The notes under the pieces were generated by a model. It did no database searches. It saw only the letters and a program-made list of their open reading frames with translations, and was not told the origin of the DNA. Made by a program: the position numbers and the translations under genes. Of a DNA stretch of 11,753 nucleotides, positions 1 through 6,354 are shown piece after piece. Location: NCBI GenBank assembly GCA_026710225.1, contig JAPORI010000003.1, positions 1 to 11,753 of the forward strand, in the 5' to 3' direction. Positions within the stretch are counted from its first letter, which is position 1; the number at the start of each line of letters is the position of its first letter. This DNA is from Betaproteobacteria bacterium (GTDB lineage: Bacteria > Pseudomonadota > Gammaproteobacteria > Tethybacterales > Tethybacteraceae).

Positions 1-1293
1 GCTGTCGGTGAGGAACTTGCGGTCCTGGTCGAGTGCGAACAGCGCTTCGGTGAGGGTCGAGGAGACCTGCTTGAGCTTGGCGGCCTCGATCTCGGAAAGC
101 GAGTACATGTCCATGTCCTTGGGCTTGCCCGGCGTTATCTTGTTCTTGATGCCGTCGATTCCGGCCAGCATCATTGCGGCAAAGGCCAGGTATCCGTTGG
201 CGGTCGGGTCCGGGAAACGCACCTCAATGCGCCGCTGCTTGGTGTCGGCAACATGGGGAATGCGGATTGATACCGAGCGGTTGCGGGCCGAGTAGGCCAG
301 GATGGTCGGCGCCTCGAAACCGGGAATCAGCCGCTTGTAGGAGTTGGTGGTCGGGTTGCAAAAGGCATTGAGCGCCTTGGCGTGCTTGAGAATCCCGCCG
401 ATGTAGTACAAGGCGGTCTCGGACAGCCCGGCATACTTGTTGCCGGCCATCAGGTTGCGGCCGCCCTTTACCAGCGACTGGTGGACATGCATGCCGTTGC
501 CGTTGTCGCCGTGGATCGGCTTGGGCATGAAGGTCGCGGTCTTGCCGGCCTGATGGGCGACATTGCGGACGATGTACTTGTAGATCTGCGAGTGGTCGCC
601 GCGGGTGGTTGCGGTTCCCATCCGGGTGCCGATCTCGCACTGGCCGGCGGTTGCCACCTCGTGGTGGTGCACCTCCGGCTCGATGCCGACCTGGGCGCAG
701 ACGCTGCACATCTCCGAGCGCAGGTCCTGCAACGAGTCAACCGGCGGTACCGGGAAGTAGCCGCCCTTGACCCCGGGGCGGTGACCGATTGCATCAACCT
801 CGTCGTCGGTGCCCCAGGCTGATTCGCCGGAGATGATCTCGTACATAGACATGCCCATTTCCGACTTCCAGCGCACCGCGTCGAAGACGAAGAACTCCAG
901 CTCGGGACCGAAGTAGGCGGCATCGGCGACTCTCGACTTCTTGAGGAAGCTTTCGGCTCGCTGCGATACTCCACGCGGGCAGCGGTTGTAGGAAGTGCCG
1001 TCCGGGTTGTAGATGTCGCACAGCACCACCAGGGTGGGCTCGGCGTAGAACGGGTCGACGAAGGCGGTGGCCGCATCCGGCATCAGCACCATGTCGGAGT
1101 CCTCAATGCCCTTCCAGCCGGGGATCGACGAGCCGTCAAAAGGCTTGCCTTGCTTGATCAGAGAGTCGGTGAACTTGTGCACCGGCAGAGTCACGTGATG
1201 CATCTTGGCGGCCAGGTCGGTGAAGCGCAAATCCACCCACTTCACCTTTTCCTTCTTGGCCAGCGCCACGAGATTGGTTTTCTTAGTGTTCAT
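1..1293 (-). CDS. glnA: Glutamine synthetase, type I (C-terminus cut by the window edge)
   Basis: Cytoplasmic enzyme making glutamine from glutamate, ammonia and ATP; it forms a dodecamer and is the main ammonium-assimilating step. The minus-strand frame is open from ATG at 1293 to base 1, giving 431 residues of the usual 469 or so; about 38 C-terminal residues lie outside. Family motifs are in order: FDGSSIPGWKG near 52-62, the metal-binding GPELEFF (Glu131, Glu133), HHHEVATAGQCE (Glu212, Glu220), GNGMHVHQS (His269), NPTTNSYKRL and the SARNRS arginine loop, then EVRFPDP (Glu357). A tyrosine in DMYSLS falls at residue 397, matching the Tyr397 adenylylated by GlnE in enterobacteria, so activity is probably tuned by adenylylation (inference). 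A Shine-Dalgarno AAGGAA (1301-1306) lies 7 bases before the start. The gene is divergent from lepA. I saw no sigma-54 type -24/-12 element in its leader; an extended -10 promoter is present instead. Confidence 0.97.
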   Translation of the reverse strand, partial: MNTKKTNLVALAKKEKVKWVDLRFTDLAAKMHHVTLPVHKFTDSLIKQGKPFDGSSIPGWKGIEDSDMVLMPDAATAFVDPFYAEPTLVVLCDIYNPDGTSYNRCPRGVSQRAESFLKKSRVADAAYFGPELEFFVFDAVRWKSEMGMSMYEIISGESAWGTDDEVDAIGHRPGVKGGYFPVPPVDSLQDLRSEMCSVCAQVGIEPEVHHHEVATAGQCEIGTRMGTATTRGDHSQIYKYIVRNVAHQAGKTATFMPKPIHGDNGNGMHVHQSLVKGGRNLMAGNKYAGLSETALYYIGGILKHAKALNAFCNPTTNSYKRLIPGFEAPTILAYSARNRSVSIRIPHVADTKQRRIEVRFPDPTANGYLAFAAMMLAGIDGIKNKITPGKPKDMDMYSLSEIEAAKLKQVSSTLTEALFALDQDRKFLTDS

Positions 1294-1300
1294 TTTTTGT

Positions 1301-1306
1301 TTCCTT
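1301..1306 (-). promoter_or_regulatory. Ribosome binding site of glnA
   Basis: AAGGAA on the minus strand, 7 bases from the ATG at 1293. It supports that start; the N-terminal residues that follow also match the family from its first helix. Confidence 0.7.
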
Positions 1307-1316
1307 GAGGAGGCGC

Positions 1317-1336
1317 ACCGACCGATTGACCGACGC
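1317..1336. repeat. Short four-base tandem pattern (ACCG/ATTG) in the glnA leader
   Basis: On the plus strand the bases read ACCG, ACCG, ATTG, ACCG, ACGC in register. It lies in the glnA untranslated leader between the predicted -10 and the ribosome binding site, and it contains the TTGACC that could be the -35 box of a plus-strand promoter. It may be chance or a small protein-binding site. Confidence 0.4.
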
Positions 1337-1354
1337 CGGGCGAAATTGTAGCAT
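1326..1354 (+). promoter_or_regulatory. Candidate sigma-70 promoter for the lepA operon
   Basis: TTGACC (1326-1331), a 17-base spacer and TAGCAT (1349-1354) fit a sigma-70 promoter (5 of 6 and 4 of 6 consensus matches). Transcription would begin near 1361 and give lepA a leader of about 50 bases. It overlaps the glnA promoter head to head, so the two would compete for polymerase. An alternative is the TAGAAT hexamer at 1391-1396, which has no recognisable -35 and would leave an almost leaderless mRNA. Confidence 0.45.
1345..1353 (-). promoter_or_regulatory. Candidate extended -10 promoter of glnA
   Basis: The minus strand reads TGC followed by TACAAT (-10 at 1345-1350, TG element at 1352-1353), a good extended -10. 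The -35 position at 17 bases reads ACCCAC and is poor, as expected if the extended -10 or an activator compensates. Transcription would begin near 1338, giving a leader of about 45 bases. No sigma-54 element is visible between here and the start codon. Confidence 0.5.
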
Positions 1355-1360
1355 AAATTA

Positions 1361-1377
1361 TTTTACTGTGGGTAAAA
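1361..1377. promoter_or_regulatory. Palindrome between the divergent glnA and lepA promoters, possible operator
   Basis: TTTTAC, five bases, then GTAAAA: perfect 6-base arms in an otherwise GC-rich region. It lies at the predicted lepA transcription start and over the -35 position of the glnA promoter, where a repressor or activator could act on both. No regulator is recognisable from the motif. Confidence 0.4.
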
Positions 1378-1390
1378 GCGGGCGATAAGC

Positions 1391-1396
1391 TAGAAT
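1391..1396 (+). promoter_or_regulatory. Alternative -10 hexamer for lepA
   Basis: TAGAAT matches the sigma-70 -10 at 5 of 6 positions. The 17-base-spaced upstream hexamer is GTGGGT and does not resemble a -35. If used, the transcript would start near 1403 and precede the GTG by only about 8 bases. Confidence 0.3.
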
Positions 1397-1410
1397 CTAT
1401 GGGCTAAGTC

Positions 1411-3213
1411 GTGCGCGAGATACGCAATTTTTCCATAATAGCCCACATTGATCACGGCAAGTCGACGCTGGCTGACTGCTTCATCCGCGCCTGCAAGGGG
1501 CTGGAAGATCGCCAGATGACCAGCCAGGTGCTTGACAACATGGATATCGAGCGCGAACGGGGGATCACGATCAAGGCGCAGACCGCGTCGCTGCTGCACC
1601 AGGATGCAGCCGGCCGCCAGTTGCGTCTCAATCTGATCGATACGCCCGGCCATGCCGACTTTTCCTATGAGGTGTCCCGCTCGCTGGCCGCCTGCGAGGG
1701 CGCCCTGCTGGTGGTCGATGCCGCCCAGGGAGTGCAGGCGCAGACGGTCGCCAACAGCTACAAGGCGGTCAGTCAGGGGCTCGAGATAATCCCGGTGCTA
1801 AACAAGATTGACTTGCCGGCTGCCGATGTCGATCGGGCTGCCGCCCAGATCCGCGATATCATCGGCATCGACACCGACGGCCTGCTGCTGTGCTCGGCCA
1901 AGAGCGGCAGCGGAGTTGGCGAGTTGCTCGATGCGATCGGCGAGCGGATTCCGCCGCCGGCTGGTGATGCAACTGGCCGGCTGCGGGCGCTGGTGGTCGA
2001 TTCCTGGTTTGACGCCTACGCCGGCGTGGTGGTGTTGCTGCGCATCGTTGACGGCAGCCTGAACAAGGGCGACAAGATCAGCTTCATGTCCGGCGGCACC
2101 AGCCGCATCGCTGATGTGGTTGGCCGCTTCACCCCGAAGGCGACGCCGTGCGAGCGTCTTGCTGCCGGCGAAGTCGGCTATGTGGTCGCCGGCATCAAGG
2201 ATCTGGCCCAGGCGCGGGTGGGCGACACGGTTACCCTGGCCAGCGCCGCCGCCGCTGATCCGCTGCCCGGTTTCCAGAGGATGCGGCCGCAACTTTATGC
2301 CAGTTTCTATCCGACCGAATCGGACCGCTTCCCGCAGCTGCGCGAGGCGTTCGAGCGCCTTCGTCTCAACGATTCGGCGCTCGAGGTCGAGCCGGAGTCT
2401 TCGCCGGCGCTCGGCCAGGGCCTGCGCTGCGGGTTTCTCGGCATGCTGCACATGGAGATCGTTCAGGAGCGCTTGTCCCGCGAGCATGATGTTGAATCGC
2501 TGATTACCGCCCCGAGTGTCACCCACGAGGTCGAACTTTCCTCCGGCGCAATCGAGATGATCTACACGCCTTCGCAGCTGCCGACGCCAGATCGGATCAA
2601 GGAGATCAGGGAGCCGATTGCCGACACTACCGTCCTGGTGCCGGATTCGATGATCGGAGCGGTGATCCAGTTGTGCGTCGCCCGGCGGGGGGTGCAGACC
2701 GGCATCGAGCAGACCGGCAATCAGGCGCTGATGCGCTGGCGGCTGCCGCTGGCCGAACTGGTTACCGGCTTCGTTGGCGAACTGCTCGCCGCCACCCACG
2801 GCTACGCATCGCTCGACTACGAATTGGCCGGCTACAACCCGGCCGACATCGTTCGCCTCGACATTCTTGTCAACGGCGATCGGGTCGAGCCGCTGGCGGT
2901 GCTGGTGGTTCGCGCCCAGGCCGAAAAGCGCGGCCGCGATCTGGCCGAGCGGCTGGTGCAGGCGATCCCCCGCCAGCAGTTCGAGATTCCGGTGCAAGCG
3001 GCGATCGGCGGCAAGATAATCGCCCGCAAGACGGTCAAGGCGCTGCGCAAGAATGTCCTGGCCAAGTGCTACGGCGGTGACGTCACCCGCAAGCGCAAGC
3101 TGCTCGAGCGGCAAAAGCGTGGCAAGAAGCGGATGCGGATGATTGGCAGCGTCGAGTTGCCGCAGGAGGCCTTTCTCTCGGTGCTGGGCAGCGGTGGCGG
3201 CGACGATGGATGA
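1411..3213 (+). CDS. lepA: Elongation factor 4 (LepA), ribosome-associated translational GTPase
   Basis: LepA/EF4 binds the ribosome, is linked to back-translocation and 30S biogenesis, and uses GTP. The 600-residue product matches the family length (599 in E. coli). P-loop AHIDHGKST is at 11-19, the switch I segment DIERERGITIKAQ at 45-57, DTPGH at 77-81 and NKID at 131-134. The LepA-specific C-terminus is present (FRCGFLGMLHMEI-like stretch, here LRCGFLGMLHMEI, then QAAIGGKIIARKTVK, LAKCYGGDVTRKRKLL and a basic KRGKKRM). The start is forced: an in-frame TAA at 1405-1407 leaves GTG 1411 as the only start that keeps the conserved N-terminus. No clear Shine-Dalgarno precedes it. It is the first gene of the long plus-strand operon, and its last 8 bases overlap lepB. 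Confidence 0.98.
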   Translation: MREIRNFSIIAHIDHGKSTLADCFIRACKGLEDRQMTSQVLDNMDIERERGITIKAQTASLLHQDAAGRQLRLNLIDTPGHADFSYEVSRSLAACEGALLVVDAAQGVQAQTVANSYKAVSQGLEIIPVLNKIDLPAADVDRAAAQIRDIIGIDTDGLLLCSAKSGSGVGELLDAIGERIPPPAGDATGRLRALVVDSWFDAYAGVVVLLRIVDGSLNKGDKISFMSGGTSRIADVVGRFTPKATPCERLAAGEVGYVVAGIKDLAQARVGDTVTLASAAAADPLPGFQRMRPQLYASFYPTESDRFPQLREAFERLRLNDSALEVEPESSPALGQGLRCGFLGMLHMEIVQERLSREHDVESLITAPSVTHEVELSSGAIEMIYTPSQLPTPDRIKEIREPIADTTVLVPDSMIGAVIQLCVARRGVQTGIEQTGNQALMRWRLPLAELVTGFVGELLAATHGYASLDYELAGYNPADIVRLDILVNGDRVEPLAVLVVRAQAEKRGRDLAERLVQAIPRQQFEIPVQAAIGGKIIARKTVKALRKNVLAKCYGGDVTRKRKLLERQKRGKKRMRMIGSVELPQEAFLSVLGSGGGDDG

Positions 3214-4183
3214 AATCTTCGTCTATCTTTCCCTGGCCCTGGTCGCGATCTGGCTGGCGCTGGCGGTTGCCGGCGGCCGCAATCCGGCACCGAGGATGCG
3301 CGAGCGGATCGGCTTCTGGCGCTCGAATGCGATCATCATCATTGCGATCACCATCTGGCGGGTGGTGTTCTACGAGTTCTTCTGGATTCCCTCCTCGTCA
3401 ATGGAACCGACCCTGCGCAAATGGGAGGTGGTAGCGGTCAACAAGCGCAGTTACGGGCTCAGGGTGCCGGTGCTCGATGAGCGGATAACTGCCGGCCGAG
3501 CACCCGAACGCGGCGAGATCGTCGTCTTTCGCTTTCCGCAAGACGAGGGCGTCTTCTACATCAAGCGGATCGTCGCGTTAGCCGGTGAGGACTTCTCGAT
3601 TGCCGGCGACCGGATTGATGTTGCCGGATCACGTTTCGAACTGATCGGTCCGGCGGCTGCCGACTACCAGTACGAAGCGCCGCTGCTGGGCGGCAAACCG
3701 ACCAAGAGTGCCCAGCTTTACTGGGAGGGCAACGAAAACGGCTGGCTGCCGCTGCTGCTTACCGATGCCAACGCGCACCGGGCGCGCTTCCGGCCGCCGG
3801 ACGGCTGCCGGGTTGAGATTGACCCGGCCGGCTACGAGCGCCTGCGCTGCCGGGTGCCCGACGATCACTATCTGGTGATGGGCGACAACCGGCACCGCAG
3901 CAACGACAGCCGCTTCTGGGGCTTCGTTCCCCGCGCCAATCTGGTTGGACCGGCAGTGCGGCTGGTGGTTTCCGGAGTTGAACTGGCGCGCAGCGGCGCT
4001 TCCTTGCAACTTGATGATTTGCCGCAGCCAGTCGATGATCTGGCGCCGCCGCCGCAGCAATGCTGGTCGATTACCGGCGTCGGTGCCGGCGGTGAATTGG
4101 CCGATGCGTGCGATACAGTGCTCGAGCGCATCCACAGATATCTGCTGCTGCCGCCGCAGTCGCCCGAGCCGCAAAATGGCTGA
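3206..4183 (+). CDS. lepB: Signal peptidase I with an atypical C-terminal tail
   Basis: Membrane endopeptidase that removes signal peptides from exported proteins. The 325-residue product has a hydrophobic N-terminal segment (about 4-22) and a second one (about 41-60) just before the catalytic serine, Ser65 in IPSSSMEPT. The general-base lysine is Lys120 in FYIKR, after GEIVVFRFP. Boxes D and E follow as VMGDN (224-228) and NDSRFWGFVP (233-242). After box E, families usually end within about 40 residues. Here about 80 more continue, hydrophilic and proline- or glutamine-rich, which I cannot assign to a domain. ATG 3206 is chosen because upstream codons in this frame only shadow the end of lepA; it overlaps the lepA stop by 8 bases. 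The lepA-lepB pairing is classic. The tail occupies the place where many beta- and gammaproteobacteria carry a DUF4845 gene. Confidence 0.93.
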   Translation: MDEIFVYLSLALVAIWLALAVAGGRNPAPRMRERIGFWRSNAIIIIAITIWRVVFYEFFWIPSSSMEPTLRKWEVVAVNKRSYGLRVPVLDERITAGRAPERGEIVVFRFPQDEGVFYIKRIVALAGEDFSIAGDRIDVAGSRFELIGPAAADYQYEAPLLGGKPTKSAQLYWEGNENGWLPLLLTDANAHRARFRPPDGCRVEIDPAGYERLRCRVPDDHYLVMGDNRHRSNDSRFWGFVPRANLVGPAVRLVVSGVELARSGASLQLDDLPQPVDDLAPPPQQCWSITGVGAGGELADACDTVLERIHRYLLLPPQSPEPQNG

Positions 4184-4793
4184 GTTGCCGCCGGCCTTTC
4201 CGCATCGCTTCGCCGACCCGCAACTGGCGGTTCCGGCCTTGACCGGCAGTCCGGATCAGATCCGCCGGCTGGCCTGGCTGGGTGATCGGGCGCTGGCGCT
4301 GGCGCTGGTGCAGATGCTTGATGAGCACCCGGATCGCAGCCTCGCCGACAAGGCGCGGGCCGCTTCCCTGCTTACCTCCAATCGCATTCTGGCGCAAGTC
4401 GCCGAACACTTGCAGCTGCCGGCTTGGGTGCCGGGCAGTTTTGGAGTGCGCAAGCTTGCTACCGTGCTCGAGGCGCTGGTAGGTGCGGTGCTGCTCGACG
4501 GCGGCGCGGCGGCAGTGCGCAGCTGCGTCGAGGATTTGTATGCGCCGCTGATTGATCAGCTCGGCGAGCAATTGTGGCAGCGCGACGCCAAGAGCGCGCT
4601 CAAGGAGCGCTACGAAAAGCCGGGCCAAGCCGGGCCGCAGTATCAGATTGCGACCAATTCGCCGGGTGCCTACGAGGTTGTCTGCAAGATCGGCACCCTC
4701 AGTAGCCACGGTGCCGCCGCCACCTTGCGCGGTGCCAAATTGGCCGCAGCGCGCCGGATGCTGGATCGGCTCGAATCAGGCGCACCCGAGTGA
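4176..4793 (+). CDS. rnc: RNase III homologue, probably catalytically inactive
   Basis: RNase III normally cleaves double-stranded RNA, including the 30S rRNA precursor, as a homodimer. This product has 205 residues (226 in E. coli). The signature region reads RRLAWLGDRAL at 30-40 where active enzymes have ERLEFLGDSIL. The second signature reads KLATVLEALVGAVLLD at 93-108 where active enzymes have a DTVEALIG core. Aligned on these, E. coli Glu38 becomes Arg30, Glu41 becomes Ala33, Asp45 is kept (Asp37), Asp114 becomes Thr96 and Glu117 is kept (Glu99). Glu65 also appears replaced, but that alignment is less certain. Two of the four metal ligands are therefore missing. The linker (DAKSALKE, 137-144) and C-terminal dsRNA-binding domain (about 137-200, with LRGAKLAAARRML) remain. 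The frame is intact, so this is not a simple pseudogene or frameshift. ATG 4176 overlaps lepB by 8 bases; the stop overlaps era by 4. Identity rests on position between lepB and era plus both domains. Confidence 0.87.
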   Translation: MAELPPAFPHRFADPQLAVPALTGSPDQIRRLAWLGDRALALALVQMLDEHPDRSLADKARAASLLTSNRILAQVAEHLQLPAWVPGSFGVRKLATVLEALVGAVLLDGGAAAVRSCVEDLYAPLIDQLGEQLWQRDAKSALKERYEKPGQAGPQYQIATNSPGAYEVVCKIGTLSSHGAAATLRGAKLAAARRMLDRLESGAPE

Positions 4794-5701
4794 AAGCCGG
4801 TTTCATCGCCATTGCCGGGCGGCCCAATGTCGGCAAATCAACCCTGTTCAACCGGATTCTGGGTCCGCAGCTGTCGATAGTTTCCCGGCGCCGGCAGACC
4901 ACCCGCTACTGCGTGCGCGGCATTGCCGAAGTTCCCGGCGCCCAGATGATCTTTCTCGACACTCCCGGCTGGCAGACCGAACACAGCGGCAGCCTCAACG
5001 CCAGTTTGCGGCGGCGCGCCGAACGGGCGCTGCCGGGCACCGATGCCTGCCTGCTGGTGATTGCCGGCAGCCGGATCGCCGCCGCCGATCGCAGCGTTGC
5101 GCTCAAGGTTCCCCGCTCGGTGCCGCTGGTGATCGCGTTCAACAAGATCGATCTGATCGGCGATCGCAGCCTGCTGCTGCCGGCGATCGAGCAAGTGTGC
5201 CAGTGGCGGCCGGTTGCCGCCTGCGTTCCGATCTCGGCCAAGACCGGCGAGGGGGTGCCGGCGTTGGTCGCTGAGCTGGTTCGCCTGCTGCCGGTATCCG
5301 GCCGGCTGTTTCCCAAGGGGATGATCAGCGACATGGACGAGGGCTTTTTCGCTACCGAATTCGTGCGCGAGCAACTGTTCCGATTGCTCGGAGATGAACT
5401 TCCCTATAGCGTCGCAGTCGAGTTGCGCGGCATAAATTCCGGCGGCAACGGCCGGGCGTTGCGCATCAGCGCCGACATAGTCGTTGATCGGCCCTCCTGT
5501 CAGGCGATCGTGGTCGGTGCCGGCGGCACGATGATTAAGCGGATCGGCACCGCCGCCCGCCGTCGCTTCGAGCGCTTTGCCGGCCGGCGCACCCATCTTG
5601 ATCTGCGGGTTGTGGTGCGGCGCGGCTGGCACACCCGTCCCGGTCAGTTGGCCCGCCTCAACCTGCTCGAGACCGGTGGCGGCCGGCAGCCGGGCCAATG
5701 A
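4790..5701 (+). CDS. era: GTPase Era, 30S ribosomal subunit assembly factor
   Basis: Era binds the 3' end of 16S rRNA and couples 30S maturation to cell growth. The 303-residue length matches the family (301 in E. coli). G1 is GRPNVGKST (10-18), the switch region holds QTTR (36-39), G3 is DTPG (57-60), G4 is NKID (118-121) and G5 is SAK (149-151). ELPYSVAVE (203-211) leads into the C-terminal KH domain, whose GAGG loop is at 243-246 within VVGAGGTMIKRIG. GTG 4790 overlaps the rnc stop as GTGA. No other start fits, because KAGFIAIAGRPN begins right there as in relatives. Both the GTPase and RNA-binding parts look functional, unlike the neighbouring rnc. The stop overlaps the next gene by 4 bases (ATGA). 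Confidence 0.97.
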   Translation: MKAGFIAIAGRPNVGKSTLFNRILGPQLSIVSRRRQTTRYCVRGIAEVPGAQMIFLDTPGWQTEHSGSLNASLRRRAERALPGTDACLLVIAGSRIAAADRSVALKVPRSVPLVIAFNKIDLIGDRSLLLPAIEQVCQWRPVAACVPISAKTGEGVPALVAELVRLLPVSGRLFPKGMISDMDEGFFATEFVREQLFRLLGDELPYSVAVELRGINSGGNGRALRISADIVVDRPSCQAIVVGAGGTMIKRIGTAARRRFERFAGRRTHLDLRVVVRRGWHTRPGQLARLNLLETGGGRQPGQ

Positions 5702-6342
5702 GTGCCAAGTTGCGCGCAGTGCTGTGGGACCTGGACGGGACGCTTGCCGACAGCGAGGATTTCCATTCGGCGGCAACCGTTGCCGCCCTGGCCGAACACG
5801 GCATCAGCGCCAGCCGCGGCCGCGAATTGATCGGCCAAGCGCGGCCGGCCGCCTATCAGTATCTGTGTGAACGCTATCAAGGCGTGCCGGACTACCCAAC
5901 CTTTTCGGCGCAAGTCGACAGGCACCTGATCCCGCTGCTGGCCGACACCCGGCCGATTGCCGCGTCGTTTGCCGCCTTGCAGCGCTTTGCCGGCGAAGGC
6001 CGCAGCCAGTATGTGGTGAGCAACTCGCTGCCCAATGCGGTTGCCGCGACGCTTGCCGCACTCGATGCCGATCGCTACATAAGGGGCTGGATCGCCAACG
6101 ACGGCAAGGCGGATGCCAAGCCGGCCGCCGATCCCTATTTGCGGGCGCTGGCCGCCATCGGCTGCGATCCGGATGGTGCGGTGGTGATCGAGGACTCGCA
6201 CGCCGGCACTGCATCCGCGCATGCCGCCGGCCTGTTCGTGATCGGAGTGGGTGAAAACCACGATCAGATCGGCGCCGATGCAAGCTATGCGACCTTTCCC
6301 GATCTGAGCCCGGAACAAATCATCGCCGGCGTGGGAAAATAA
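5698..6342 (+). CDS. HAD-superfamily hydrolase (beta-phosphoglucomutase/phosphoglycolate phosphatase-like), substrate unknown
   Basis: A 214-residue haloacid dehalogenase family protein, probably a phosphatase of small phosphometabolites or a sugar-phosphate mutase. Motif I is DLDGT (11-15; nucleophile Asp11, acid/base Asp13), followed by an alpha-helical cap (about 20-85). Motif II is VVSNS (106-110). Motif III holds Lys141 in KPAADPYLRA, and motif IV is VVIEDSHAG (162-170; Glu165, Asp166). This is the subfamily IA arrangement. All catalytic positions are present, so it should be active. The start ATG overlaps the era stop as ATGA. It occupies the slot between era and pdxJ where recO usually lies, but nothing in it resembles RecO (no OB-fold, no zinc cysteines). 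The sequence alone does not settle the substrate; phosphoglycolate and sugar phosphates are both possible. Confidence 0.9.
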   Translation: MSAKLRAVLWDLDGTLADSEDFHSAATVAALAEHGISASRGRELIGQARPAAYQYLCERYQGVPDYPTFSAQVDRHLIPLLADTRPIAASFAALQRFAGEGRSQYVVSNSLPNAVAATLAALDADRYIRGWIANDGKADAKPAADPYLRALAAIGCDPDGAVVIEDSHAGTASAHAAGLFVIGVGENHDQIGADASYATFPDLSPEQIIAGVGK

Positions 6343-6354
6343 CTGGTCGAGGCG

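Noticed and set aside
468..1076. Minus-strand frame of about 200 codons inside glnA
   Set aside because: It is on the same strand as glnA but in a different frame, with Ser/Arg/Pro-rich composition; glnA itself is unambiguous over the same bases.
1399..1407. Tiny ORF ATG GGC TAA just before lepA, possible leader peptide
   Set aside because: Two codons are too few to support a function, and there is no ribosome binding site.
1294..1410. Sigma-54/NtrC promoter for glnA
   Set aside because: I searched for the GG-N10-GC spaced TGGCAC/TTGC elements on the minus strand and saw no acceptable match.
1798..3114. Long minus-strand open frame (438 codons) opposite lepA
   Set aside because: It lies wholly antisense to a clear lepA, has no recognisable motif, and long antisense frames are expected opposite GC-rich coding DNA.
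4838..5776. Minus-strand open frame (312 codons) opposite era
   Set aside because: Antisense shadow of an intact era; its Gln/Ala/Gly-rich composition has no domain signature.
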